Positions 1 to 5,219 of a stretch of DNA of 11,639 bases are shown here, in pieces. The first letter of the stretch is position 1. Every line of letters starts with the position of its first letter. The stretch is from Firmicutes bacterium UBA5227. GTDB taxonomy: Bacteria > Bacillota > Clostridia > Tissierellales > Sedimentibacteraceae. The notes beneath the pieces are model-generated. The model did not search any database. It was not told where the DNA came from and worked only from the letters and a program-made list of their open reading frames with translations. The translations under genes were made by a program, and so were the position numbers. The stretch lies in the NCBI GenBank assembly GCA_002409285.1, contig DHUT01000101.1, forward strand, positions 4,242 to 15,880. The letters run 5' to 3'.

Positions 1-689
1 TTTGGGGTTCCTTCCATATGGATTTTGCCATTGTACAGTACAATTACCCTGTCAACTAATCTTGCTATATCTTCCATGCTGTGAGAAACGAGAATTACAG
101 TCATATTTGCCTTCTTATGGAGAAGCTTGATTTCTGAAAACAACTCATTTCTTCCTGCAGGATCAAGTCCTGCCGTAGGTTCGTCCAAAACAAGGTAGCT
201 CGGTTTCATGGCAAGAACTCCTGCTATTGCAACCCTTCTTTTCTGACCTCCTGATATATCAAAAGGTGAAGCATCCTTAATTTTATCGTAGTTAAATCCA
301 ACCAGCTCCAATGATTCCCTTACTCTTTGGTCAACTTCATCCTGGGACAAATTAAGGTTCAAAGGTCCGAAAGCCACATCCTTTGCAACTGTTTCTTCAA
401 AAAGCTGGTACTCAGGATATTGAAAAACAAGCCCCACGGTCTGTCGGATTTTTCTTAATTGTTTCTTTTCCTCTCCAACTGTTATTCCATCCACTGTTAT
501 TTTTCCCTCAGATGGTTTTTCCAATCCGTTAAAGAGCTGTATAAGTGTTGATTTACCTGAACCTGTATGACCGATAATTCCCAAAAACTCTCCTTTATGT
601 ATTTCAAGGTTCACATCATCCAGCGCAACTGTTCTGAATGGAGTTCCTTCACTGTATATATATTTTATGTTTTCTGCACTTATTGACAT
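1..689 (-). CDS. ecfA2: ECF transporter ATP-binding subunit EcfA2 (partial, C-terminus cut by window edge)
   Basis: This is one of the two ATPases that power the energy-coupling-factor module, which drives uptake of vitamins and trace metals with EcfT and interchangeable substrate-binding S components at the cytoplasmic membrane. Translating the minus strand from ATG at 687-689 gives 229 residues before the window ends. Visible motifs are Walker A GHTGSGKST (about 40-48), a Q-loop VFQYPEYQ (Q90), the ABC signature ISGGQKR (about 145-151), Walker B YLVLDE with catalytic E170, and switch histidine H203. The stretch SPFDISGGQKRRVAIAGVLAM around the signature is typical of the second EcfA paralogue. 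The start overlaps the end of ecfA1 by 10 nt, so the two are translationally coupled, with GGTGGA a few bases upstream as ribosome binding site. About 55-60 C-terminal residues should lie beyond coordinate 1, probably followed by ecfT. The identification is firm; the transported substrate cannot be inferred. Confidence 0.93.
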   Translation of the reverse strand, partial: MSISAENIKYIYSEGTPFRTVALDDVNLEIHKGEFLGIIGHTGSGKSTLIQLFNGLEKPSEGKITVDGITVGEEKKQLRKIRQTVGLVFQYPEYQLFEETVAKDVAFGPLNLNLSQDEVDQRVRESLELVGFNYDKIKDASPFDISGGQKRRVAIAGVLAMKPSYLVLDEPTAGLDPAGRNELFSEIKLLHKKANMTVILVSHSMEDIARLVDRVIVLYNGKIHMEGTP

Positions 690-1507
690 AGCAAATCCAC
701 CAATTCTTTCACATCAATTATATCCAAGGGTATGTCCAGTCCTTCCTTAGACAGTTCCTGAGCAAGCTCTGTAACCTGAGGAACATCAAGACCGAATTTT
801 TTGATTTCATCTATGTTTCTGAAAACTTCCTTTGGTGTTCCGTCTAATTTAATTTTGCCCTTATCCATTACTGCCACTCTGTCTGCCTGCACTGCTTCGT
901 CCATATAATGGGTAATCAAAATAATGGTCTTTCCTTTTTCCTTCAGTTTGCAAAGAGTTTCCATTACTTCTCTTCTGCCTGAAGGATCAAGCATTGCTGT
1001 AGGTTCATCTAAAATTATGCAATCAGAATTTAAAGCGAGTATTCCTGCAATGGCAATTCTTTGCTTTTGTCCTCCGGAAAGCATATGTGGAGGTCTTTTC
1101 CTGAATTCATACATTCCGACAGCATTTAACGCTTCGTCAACTCTTTTCCTGATTTCCGAAGGCTCAACCCCCTGGTTTTCCGGACCGAAAGCAATATCTT
1201 CCTCAACTATGGTTGCCACAAGCTGATTGTCCGGATTCTGAAAAACCATACCGGCAGTCTGTCTTATATCCCATAGTCTGGAATCATCTGAAGTATCCAT
1301 TTCTTTTACATATATTTTGCCTTCTGTAGGCAAAAGTATAGAGTTTATAAGCTTAGCCAATGTTGATTTTCCTGAGCCGTTATGTCCTATGACGGCTGTA
1401 AATTCCCCTTTGCGTATGTTAAGGTTTACTCCGTCAACAGCAAAGTCTGTACTATCCTTTTCATATTTAAACTTTACATTTTCTATCCTAATAATATTTT
1501 CTATCAT
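680..1507 (-). CDS. ecfA1: ECF transporter ATP-binding subunit EcfA1 (CbiO family)
   Basis: This is the first ATPase of the ECF module; it forms a heterodimer with EcfA2 that hydrolyses ATP to drive EcfT and the S components. Numbering from the longer start at 1513, the motifs are Walker A GHNGSGKST (43-51), Q-loop FQNPDNQ (Q92), signature LSGGQKQR (145-152), Walker B CIILDE (E170) and H-loop H202. A C-terminal extension of about 50 residues follows, as in EcfA proteins. Two ATGs are possible. AGG lies only 1 nt from the ATG at 1513 but 7 nt from the ATG at 1507, so I prefer 1507 (275 aa, MIENIIRIENV). The gene has its own promoter (1547-1575) downstream of the agr terminator, and it overlaps ecfA2 by 10 nt. 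Firmicutes usually carry ecfA1-ecfA2-ecfT just after rplQ; here the agr cassette lies between. Confidence 0.94.
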   Translation of the reverse strand: MIENIIRIENVKFKYEKDSTDFAVDGVNLNIRKGEFTAVIGHNGSGKSTLAKLINSILLPTEGKIYVKEMDTSDDSRLWDIRQTAGMVFQNPDNQLVATIVEEDIAFGPENQGVEPSEIRKRVDEALNAVGMYEFRKRPPHMLSGGQKQRIAIAGILALNSDCIILDEPTAMLDPSGRREVMETLCKLKEKGKTIILITHYMDEAVQADRVAVMDKGKIKLDGTPKEVFRNIDEIKKFGLDVPQVTELAQELSKEGLDIPLDIIDVKELVDLLCQ

Positions 1508-1546
1508 ATACATACCTGATTAATTTATATTTTTTCACTGCCTTAA

Positions 1547-1575
1547 ATAATAACATTAATCAAATGATTTTACAA
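1547..1575 (-). promoter_or_regulatory. Predicted sigma-A promoter of the ecfA1-ecfA2 operon
   Basis: Reading the minus strand, TTGTAA (1575-1570) and TATTAT (1552-1547) are separated by exactly 17 nt. A start site near 1540 would give a leader of about 33 nt. It lies between the agrB terminator and ecfA1, where a promoter is needed because the terminator should stop agr transcripts. The -35 box is two bases off consensus, so strength is uncertain; the region is also AT-rich, which raises chance matches. Confidence 0.55.
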
Positions 1576-1590
1576 TATGTTTTTAATATT

Positions 1591-1617
1591 AAAAAAGCAG
1601 TTCATACGCTGAACTGC
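1591..1617 (-). terminator. Intrinsic terminator after agrB
   Basis: On the minus strand GCAGTTCA (1617-1610) pairs perfectly with TGAACTGC (1604-1597) across a 5-nt loop, followed at once by six T residues (1596-1591). It begins about 22 nt after the agrB stop codon. This is a textbook Rho-independent terminator that closes the agr cassette and separates it from the ecf operon. Confidence 0.9.
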
Positions 1618-1639
1618 CTTATGCCCCAATACAAATGCT

Positions 1640-2200
1640 TCACTTCTTCAACAAGCTTACCGATTCAATTACCATTGCCAAAACTGCATTAATGTAAATA
1701 TGACCAGTTTTAGCTCTTGTAAAATACAAAACTACAGCAGCCAAGCTCAATGCCAGAACTATTACTCTGCTAATTATCTTGTATTTTTTTCTTTCATTTT
1801 TGCTTAGAGGCTTATTTTCTGTATCGGCCGGTGCAAGCCTAAATACCATAAATATAGAAAATATGACTCCGAATACTAAAATAACTTCTCCATACTGACT
1901 CAAATATATGCCACACACAACAGTTATAACAAATGCGGAAAGAGATACTACAAAACACTCCGCATGTGTCCTGGAGTGGTACCCACCGGCATACACCCTA
2001 AGACCCGAAAGGAAAATAATAAAAATTAACAATTCAAGTACCTTGTTAAAAATATACGCCACCGAGGAAAGGATCAACAGGTTTATTAAAAGCGACAGCA
2101 GCACCTCTATGCTGTACGCATAAACTTCTTTTTCATTATCTGAGGAATTGAGCCTTGACCCAATTCCTTCGGACAAGAAAACAGAAATCTTACCTATCAT
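1640..2200 (-). CDS. agrB: AgrB-like accessory gene regulator membrane protease
   Basis: This is a membrane cysteine endopeptidase of the AgrB family (peptidase family C75) that removes the C-terminal tail of AgrD and forms the thiolactone ring of the signal. At 186 aa it has the usual length. The catalytic pair is visible in RVYAGGYHSRTHAECF: His75 and Cys82, seven apart as in the staphylococcal enzyme. A conserved segment PADTENKPLSKNE follows at about 124-136. Hydrophobic stretches at about 32-50, 54-68, 84-99, 105-121, 144-160 and 166-183 fit a multi-pass protein. The ATG at 2200 overlaps the last 11 nt of agrD, and only a weak GAAAG precedes it, so translation is probably coupled to agrD. 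It is the last gene of the cassette. The family call is strong; the exact substrate follows from the adjacent agrD. Confidence 0.94.
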   Translation of the reverse strand: MIGKISVFLSEGIGSRLNSSDNEKEVYAYSIEVLLSLLINLLILSSVAYIFNKVLELLIFIIFLSGLRVYAGGYHSRTHAECFVVSLSAFVITVVCGIYLSQYGEVILVFGVIFSIFMVFRLAPADTENKPLSKNERKKYKIISRVIVLALSLAAVVLYFTRAKTGHIYINAVLAMVIESVSLLKK

Positions 2201-2327
2201 CTTTCAGCAGGCATTGCGGAACCTTTGGCTGGTTATAAAGTAATATACATGTCGTCCCCACAGTTGTTTGAGCGGTAGCCACCAAAAATGCAGCAATACA
2301 TGACATTAAGGATAAAGTTTTTTTCAC
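2190..2327 (-). CDS. agrD: AgrD-like cyclic autoinducing peptide precursor (45 aa)
   Basis: This small gene starts at GTG (2327-2325) and ends at TAA (2192-2190). An in-frame TGA lies a few codons upstream, so the GTG is the only reasonable start; GGGAGG sits 8 nt before it. The 45-residue product has the three-part AgrD layout: a basic, hydrophobic N-terminal helix (MKKTLSLMSCIAAFLVA), a signal core with Cys27 (TTCILLY), and a C-terminal recognition tail NQPKVPQ...LLKDDR. The tail resembles the DEPKVP tail of staphylococcal AgrD. By analogy the cut would fall after Tyr31, giving a five-residue ring Cys27-Ile-Leu-Leu-Tyr31 with a short N-terminal tail. Position next to agrB, with an 11-nt overlap, supports the call. 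Ring size and tail length are inference. Cys10 lies in the leader and Cys39 in the tail, so Cys27 is the plausible ring residue. Confidence 0.9.
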   Translation of the reverse strand: MKKTLSLMSCIAAFLVATAQTTVGTTCILLYNQPKVPQCLLKDDR

Positions 2328-2357
2328 CTTGCATTCCTCCCTTCAAACGTTATCAAC

Positions 2358-2386
2358 ATAATATACTATTTTTACATAATATTCAA
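2358..2386 (-). promoter_or_regulatory. Predicted sigma-A promoter of agrD-agrB
   Basis: On the minus strand TTGAAT (2386-2381) and TATTAT (2363-2358) are separated by 17 nt. A start near 2351 leaves a leader of about 24 nt containing the agrD ribosome binding site. It lies in the 176-nt gap between the kinase and agrD, so signal production can be transcribed separately from the sensing genes. An 8-nt direct repeat TATGTTGA occurs at 2390-2383 and 2360-2353, overlapping the -35 box and the end of the -10 box; it could bind the LytTR regulator, but its 30-nt periodicity is not the classic spacing. Confidence 0.65.
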
Positions 2387-2389
2387 CAT

Positions 2390-2475
2390 ATTTTGCTACA
2401 AAATGCCTATTCGGTTGTTTTCGCTGCCTGAGCGGTATATAAAGGGGCTAAAATAAACTTGTAATTTGGCTACAA
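2390..2475 (-). repeat. Direct repeat pair TTGTAGC(C/A)AAAT upstream of agrD
   Basis: Two 12-nt copies on the minus strand match at 11 of 12 positions: TTGTAGCCAAAT (2475-2464) and TTGTAGCAAAAT (2401-2390). They lie in the same orientation 74 nt apart, close to seven helical turns, and the nearer copy ends 3 nt before the -35 box of the agrD promoter. The placement suits an activator or repressor site. They do not match the published LytTR consensus well, so the binding protein is unknown. Confidence 0.35.
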
Positions 2476-2476
2476 G
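2458..2476 (-). terminator. Possible weak terminator after the kinase gene
   Basis: On the minus strand CTTGTA and TACAAG form a perfect 6-bp stem with a 7-nt loop, followed by TTTATTTT. It lies about 28 nt after the kinase stop. The stem has only two G-C pairs, so termination would be inefficient and read-through into agrDB is likely. The same bases form part of the direct repeat described at 2390-2475, so the palindrome may instead be a protein-binding site. Confidence 0.25.
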
Positions 2477-2503
2477 AACTTTTGGATAATCTTAGGATGT
2501 AGT

Positions 2504-3823
2504 TTAAATTTTATTCAGCATCTGGATCTCTACTGTGAACAAATTGTCTTCATGATTTAATTTCACTAACCCTCCGTACTTTTCGGCAATTCCTTTAATG
2601 CTTTTCAGTCCATATCCATGTCTTGTTTTATCTTCTTTTATGGTTAAAATTTTATCACCTTCTGTATTCAAATTACCGCTGTAAGGATTCTCACATCTTA
2701 TTATAAGGCAATTGTCCAACACATCAATGTCAAGTTCTATGTATTTTTCATCGCAGTAATTGCAGGCTTCAATAGCATTGTTGATAAGATTATTTAATAT
2801 GCGGCATATGTCTTCCTTGTCAATAAATATTTCTATTTCCTCTGTCAGGCTGCTTTCAACATTAAGCTCAATACTTTTGGATTGTGCTTCCTTAAGCTTA
2901 AAGTTTAAGAATGAAGTAATTATATTGTCACTGTCTATTTGCGGCAAAAGTTCTATATCCATTTCCTGAAGTTTTTTTTCAATGTGATTCCTTATTTTTT
3001 CTCTTTGATTTAATTCGTTATAACCGTGAATAATTGCAAGTTCTCCCCTCATGTCATGCCTTAATATTCTGATTTCTTCTAATACTGAATTGACATCAGA
3101 AAAATATGTGTGTTCCATTTTCATATGCTGAAGCTCCAAATCATTTTTGTGCTTTTCAGCCATATCCTTTACTATTCGGTCAGTTAAAGCTAATGACACA
3201 ATTGAAATAAGTGAAACGCATAATGTTAGAACTGCTAAGTTATTATTAATGCTCTCATTTTCAATTTTAATATTCCCATACATCCAGATAACCATAACAA
3301 TTACTGTAACAGTAAGAAATAATATTGTACCTACGAGTAAATAATATCTTGTGTTGAGTAAATTCAATTTTTCTTGGGTGTCCCTTTTTTTCATAAACAT
3401 GTAAGTATACACAAATAACGTTTGAGATATTAGCATACCTTCAAATCTTATGAAATTTTGTTCTTGGTGCAGTTCTAAATTCAATCCTGTGATTAAGAAA
3501 ATAAAAACAGCGGCTAATAATTCACATATTCCAAGAATTACAATAAGCAAAAATGTTGTAGCCGCTTTTGAAAATGCATTTCCCCTAAATATTAAAAGAG
3601 TAAAAATATAAATAAGCAAAATATAGCTCAAATATATAAATGGATTAAAATCAATCGAAATATTATAATTCAACAAGCACAATATTGCCGTCATAACAAC
3701 AACAGCAATTTCAACAGAATATCGAAATTTAAATCTTCGTTCATAGTTTAACTCAAACACCTTAAATATTACCAATACCTGAATAAAATTCACCGTTGCT
3801 TCAATAATATACCATTTATTCAA
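2504..3823 (-). CDS. agrC: AgrC-like GHKL sensor histidine kinase
   Basis: This 439-aa membrane histidine kinase is the probable receptor for the AgrD-derived peptide. The N-terminal half has about seven hydrophobic segments (roughly 9-25, 36-53, 62-79, 89-112, 130-145, 160-182, 194-215), as in AgrC-type sensors. A charged, probably helical linker (about 216-250) leads to the phosphoacceptor motif ILRHDMRGEL with His256. The GHKL ATPase domain follows, with N-box CRILNNLINNAIEAC (about 340-354) and G-box RHGYGLKSIKG (about 401-411). The HDMR..H-box and weak D-box are typical of the AgrC/HPK10 class. The start is TTG at 3823-3821, overlapping the regulator stop by 4 nt (TTGA), with GGCGGTGA upstream, so the two proteins are made in coupled fashion. 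A 176-nt gap separates it from agrD. The role as receptor for this specific peptide is inferred from position. Confidence 0.93.
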   Translation of the reverse strand: MNKWYIIEATVNFIQVLVIFKVFELNYERRFKFRYSVEIAVVVMTAILCLLNYNISIDFNPFIYLSYILLIYIFTLLIFRGNAFSKAATTFLLIVILGICELLAAVFIFLITGLNLELHQEQNFIRFEGMLISQTLFVYTYMFMKKRDTQEKLNLLNTRYYLLVGTILFLTVTVIVMVIWMYGNIKIENESINNNLAVLTLCVSLISIVSLALTDRIVKDMAEKHKNDLELQHMKMEHTYFSDVNSVLEEIRILRHDMRGELAIIHGYNELNQREKIRNHIEKKLQEMDIELLPQIDSDNIITSFLNFKLKEAQSKSIELNVESSLTEEIEIFIDKEDICRILNNLINNAIEACNYCDEKYIELDIDVLDNCLIIRCENPYSGNLNTEGDKILTIKEDKTRHGYGLKSIKGIAEKYGGLVKLNHEDNLFTVEIQMLNKI

Positions 3824-4551
3824 AATTTCACCGCCACTCTTTCTGTTTTAAATTTATTGACCAAATCCGAGAGGCATCTCCTGCTTGCCTCTTCCATTGT
3901 TTCATTGCAGAAAAATATAGTATTCTTACTTATTGTTCTAACATTGTTCATGTTAATCAGACATGATTTACTTGCTCTTATCATACAATCGTTGTATATC
4001 AGCTCCTTTTCAATTTTTTCAAGGGTTTGTGCTACTATTACCTCTTCTCTGTCTAATTGGTATATATGTAGCTTACGATCCTCCTTTTTTTTCATTATGT
4101 GTGTTATCTCGTCTACAGGTATTCTATGCCTGGCACCTTTAATATCCTGTACGTCAAGAAACACTAACCTCTCCCTTTTATCTTCAATGCATTCAAGAAG
4201 GTTTTTTTCTATTACAGATGTGCTGACGGGTTTTAATAGATAGTTTTTTGCTTTTACCTCATAGGATTCATAGGCATATTCCTTATGGGAGGTTAAGTAA
4301 AAAATAACAGGATCCTTGCTTATTTCCCTAATTTGCAGCCCTGTTTGTATACCATTTAGTTCCGGCATTTCCATGTCCAAAAATATAATATCAAATTTAT
4401 TTTCTTTAAATGCACTAACAAGGCTTGTACCTGAACTGTATAAGCTTATATTGCAATGAATATTATTGTTAAGTGCAGCAATCTTAATTATTTCAGCTAC
4501 TATTCCCCCATACTCCTTATTATCATCACAAACCGCAATATTGAATAACAT
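3820..4551 (-). CDS. agrA: AgrA-like LytTR-family response regulator
   Basis: This 243-aa DNA-binding response regulator pairs with the kinase downstream. The receiver domain (about 1-120) shows the acidic pair Asp9-Asp10, phosphoacceptor Asp59 in IIFLDMEMPELNG, a Thr87-Ser88 switch position, and Lys107 in NYLLKPVS. A LytTR DNA-binding domain occupies about 137-238, recognisable from IYQLDREEVIVAQTL, the run MIRASKSCLINMNNVRTI, and the FCNETMEEASRRC region. The ATG at 4551 is preceded by AAGGGA at a 9-nt spacing and by a strong-looking promoter at 4572-4599. It is the first gene of the cassette and overlaps the kinase by 4 nt. Its likely targets are the agrD promoter and unlinked genes; the binding site is not certain here. 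Confidence 0.93.
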   Translation of the reverse strand: MLFNIAVCDDNKEYGGIVAEIIKIAALNNNIHCNISLYSSGTSLVSAFKENKFDIIFLDMEMPELNGIQTGLQIREISKDPVIFYLTSHKEYAYESYEVKAKNYLLKPVSTSVIEKNLLECIEDKRERLVFLDVQDIKGARHRIPVDEITHIMKKKEDRKLHIYQLDREEVIVAQTLEKIEKELIYNDCMIRASKSCLINMNNVRTISKNTIFFCNETMEEASRRCLSDLVNKFKTERVAVKF

Positions 4552-4571
4552 ATTTTCACTTCCCTTATAAC

Positions 4572-4599
4572 ATTATACCAAAAATGCAAAAGTTTTCAA
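4572..4599 (-). promoter_or_regulatory. Predicted sigma-A promoter of agrA-agrC
   Basis: On the minus strand TTGAAA (4599-4594) and a perfect TATAAT (4577-4572) are separated by 16 nt. A start site near 4565 would leave a very short leader of about 14 nt that begins inside the ribosome binding site AAGGGA. An AT-rich element lies just upstream (4604-4624). This is the best-scoring promoter in the window by eye. Confidence 0.75.
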
Positions 4600-4603
4600 T
4601 GTG

Positions 4604-4624
4604 AAATTTTAAATTTTAAATTTT
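4604..4624 (-). promoter_or_regulatory. UP-element-like triple AAAATTT repeat
   Basis: Three exact tandem copies of AAAATTT (minus strand; AAATTTT on plus) occupy 21 bp. Relative to the predicted agrA start near 4565 they span about -39 to -59, which is where UP elements contact the C-terminal domain of RNA polymerase alpha. A role in raising basal transcription of the sensing pair is plausible but inferred. Confidence 0.45.
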
Positions 4625-4680
4625 AGCCTATTTTACTTTAATTCTGATGGGGGAGTCCAAAGAATTTCATATTTTGAAAA

Positions 4681-4713
4681 GATGAGACCCTTCGCTACCC
4701 GTTATGGATGACA
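4681..4713 (-). repeat. Degenerate copy of the GTCATTCTGAG-type repeat
   Basis: On the minus strand this reads TGTCATCC...GGTAGCGAAGGGTCTCATC. It resembles a dispersed bacterial repeat of the form GTCATTCTGAGCGnAGCGAAGAATCTC, which I recall from several clostridial and other genomes. It lies about 50 nt from a second, better-preserved copy in the same orientation. Family membership is by eye only. Confidence 0.4.
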
Positions 4714-4747
4714 CTTTTAGCAGTATAAGCTGTAAGTATCAAGTGTT

Positions 4748-4820
4748 AAAAAATAAAAAAAGGTTCTTCAATGCTGCTCAGAATGACAAAAGTCATTCTG
4801 AGTAAGCTTAAGAATCCCCT
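4748..4820 (-). terminator. Repeat-derived terminator of the spc/alpha operon, after rplQ
   Basis: On the minus strand CTCAGAATGAC (4802-4792) pairs perfectly with GTCATTCTGAG (4787-4777) over a TTTT loop. The pairing continues outward imperfectly, through TTCTTAAGC opposite GCATTGAAGAA, to about 4818 and 4762. A U tract of seven T, one A and six T follows (4761-4748). It begins roughly 40 nt after the rplQ stop, so it should end the ribosomal transcript. The half-site GTCATTCTGAGCAGCATTGAAGAACC matches the dispersed repeat type noted at 4681-4713, so the terminator seems to have been formed from two inverted repeat halves. Confidence 0.8.
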
Positions 4821-4856
4821 TTATATCACAGATGTTAAATCTCAATCTTTAAACAT

Positions 4857-5198
4857 CTATACAAGTTCAATTATCGCCATTTCTGCTCCATCGCCTCTGC
4901 GTGGTCCCAATTTTAGAATTCTGGTGTATCCACCATTTCTATCCTTATATTTAGGAGCAACTTCTTCAAATAGCTTACTTACTGCTTTTTTGTCATATAA
5001 ATAAGCTGCTGCTTGACGTCTTGCATGCAGGTCTCCTCTTTTGCCAAGAGTAATTGTTCTTTCTGCAACTCTTCTCAGTTCCTTGGCTCTTGTTACTGTT
5101 GTAACAACTCTGCCATTGACAATCAAGTCACCGGTCATATTGCGAAGCATTGCTACTCTGTGGCTGGTTTCGACACCAAGTTTTCTGTGACTACCCAT
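4857..5198 (-). CDS. rplQ: 50S ribosomal protein L17
   Basis: L17 is a structural protein of the large subunit near the exit tunnel. The 113-aa product has the family features: KLGVETSHRVAMLRNMTGDLI near the N-terminus, TTVTRAKELRRVAERTITLGKRGDLHARRQAAAYL in the centre, and GGYTRILKLGPRRGDGAEMAIIELV at the end. It starts with MGSHRKLG where Bacillus proteins start MxYRKLG. The ATG at 5198 has AGGAGG upstream and lies 21 nt after the rpoA stop. It is the last gene of the ribosomal block and is followed by the repeat-derived terminator. Confidence 0.98.
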   Translation of the reverse strand: MGSHRKLGVETSHRVAMLRNMTGDLIVNGRVVTTVTRAKELRRVAERTITLGKRGDLHARRQAAAYLYDKKAVSKLFEEVAPKYKDRNGGYTRILKLGPRRGDGAEMAIIELV

Positions 5199-5219
5199 GC
5201 CTGGTCCTCCTTTTTACAA

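Larger units (their letters stand above)
4552..4856. other. Intergenic region between rplQ and the agr cassette
   Basis: These 305 bases hold no credible gene. From rplQ onward on the minus strand they contain a small hairpin touching the rplQ stop codon, the long repeat-derived terminator (4748-4820), a degenerate repeat copy (4681-4713), an inverted repeat AATTCT/AGAATT with a 15-nt spacer (around 4640-4666), an AT-rich three-copy heptamer (4604-4624) and the agrA promoter (4572-4599). The stretch looks like the joint between the conserved ribosomal block and the accessory cassette. Confidence 0.8.

Noticed and set aside
3857..4243. 128-codon plus-strand open frame opposite the response regulator
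   Set aside because: It is antisense to a clear LytTR regulator, with no start signals and no known family; hydrophobicity comes from the complement of Lys/Glu codons.
4831..4858. Intrinsic terminator directly at the rplQ stop
   Set aside because: The hairpin lacks a T tract; the repeat-derived hairpin at 4748-4820 is the credible terminator.
4771..5004. 77-codon plus-strand open frame starting in the repeat hairpin and running opposite rplQ
   Set aside because: It is mostly the antisense of rplQ and has no ribosome binding site.
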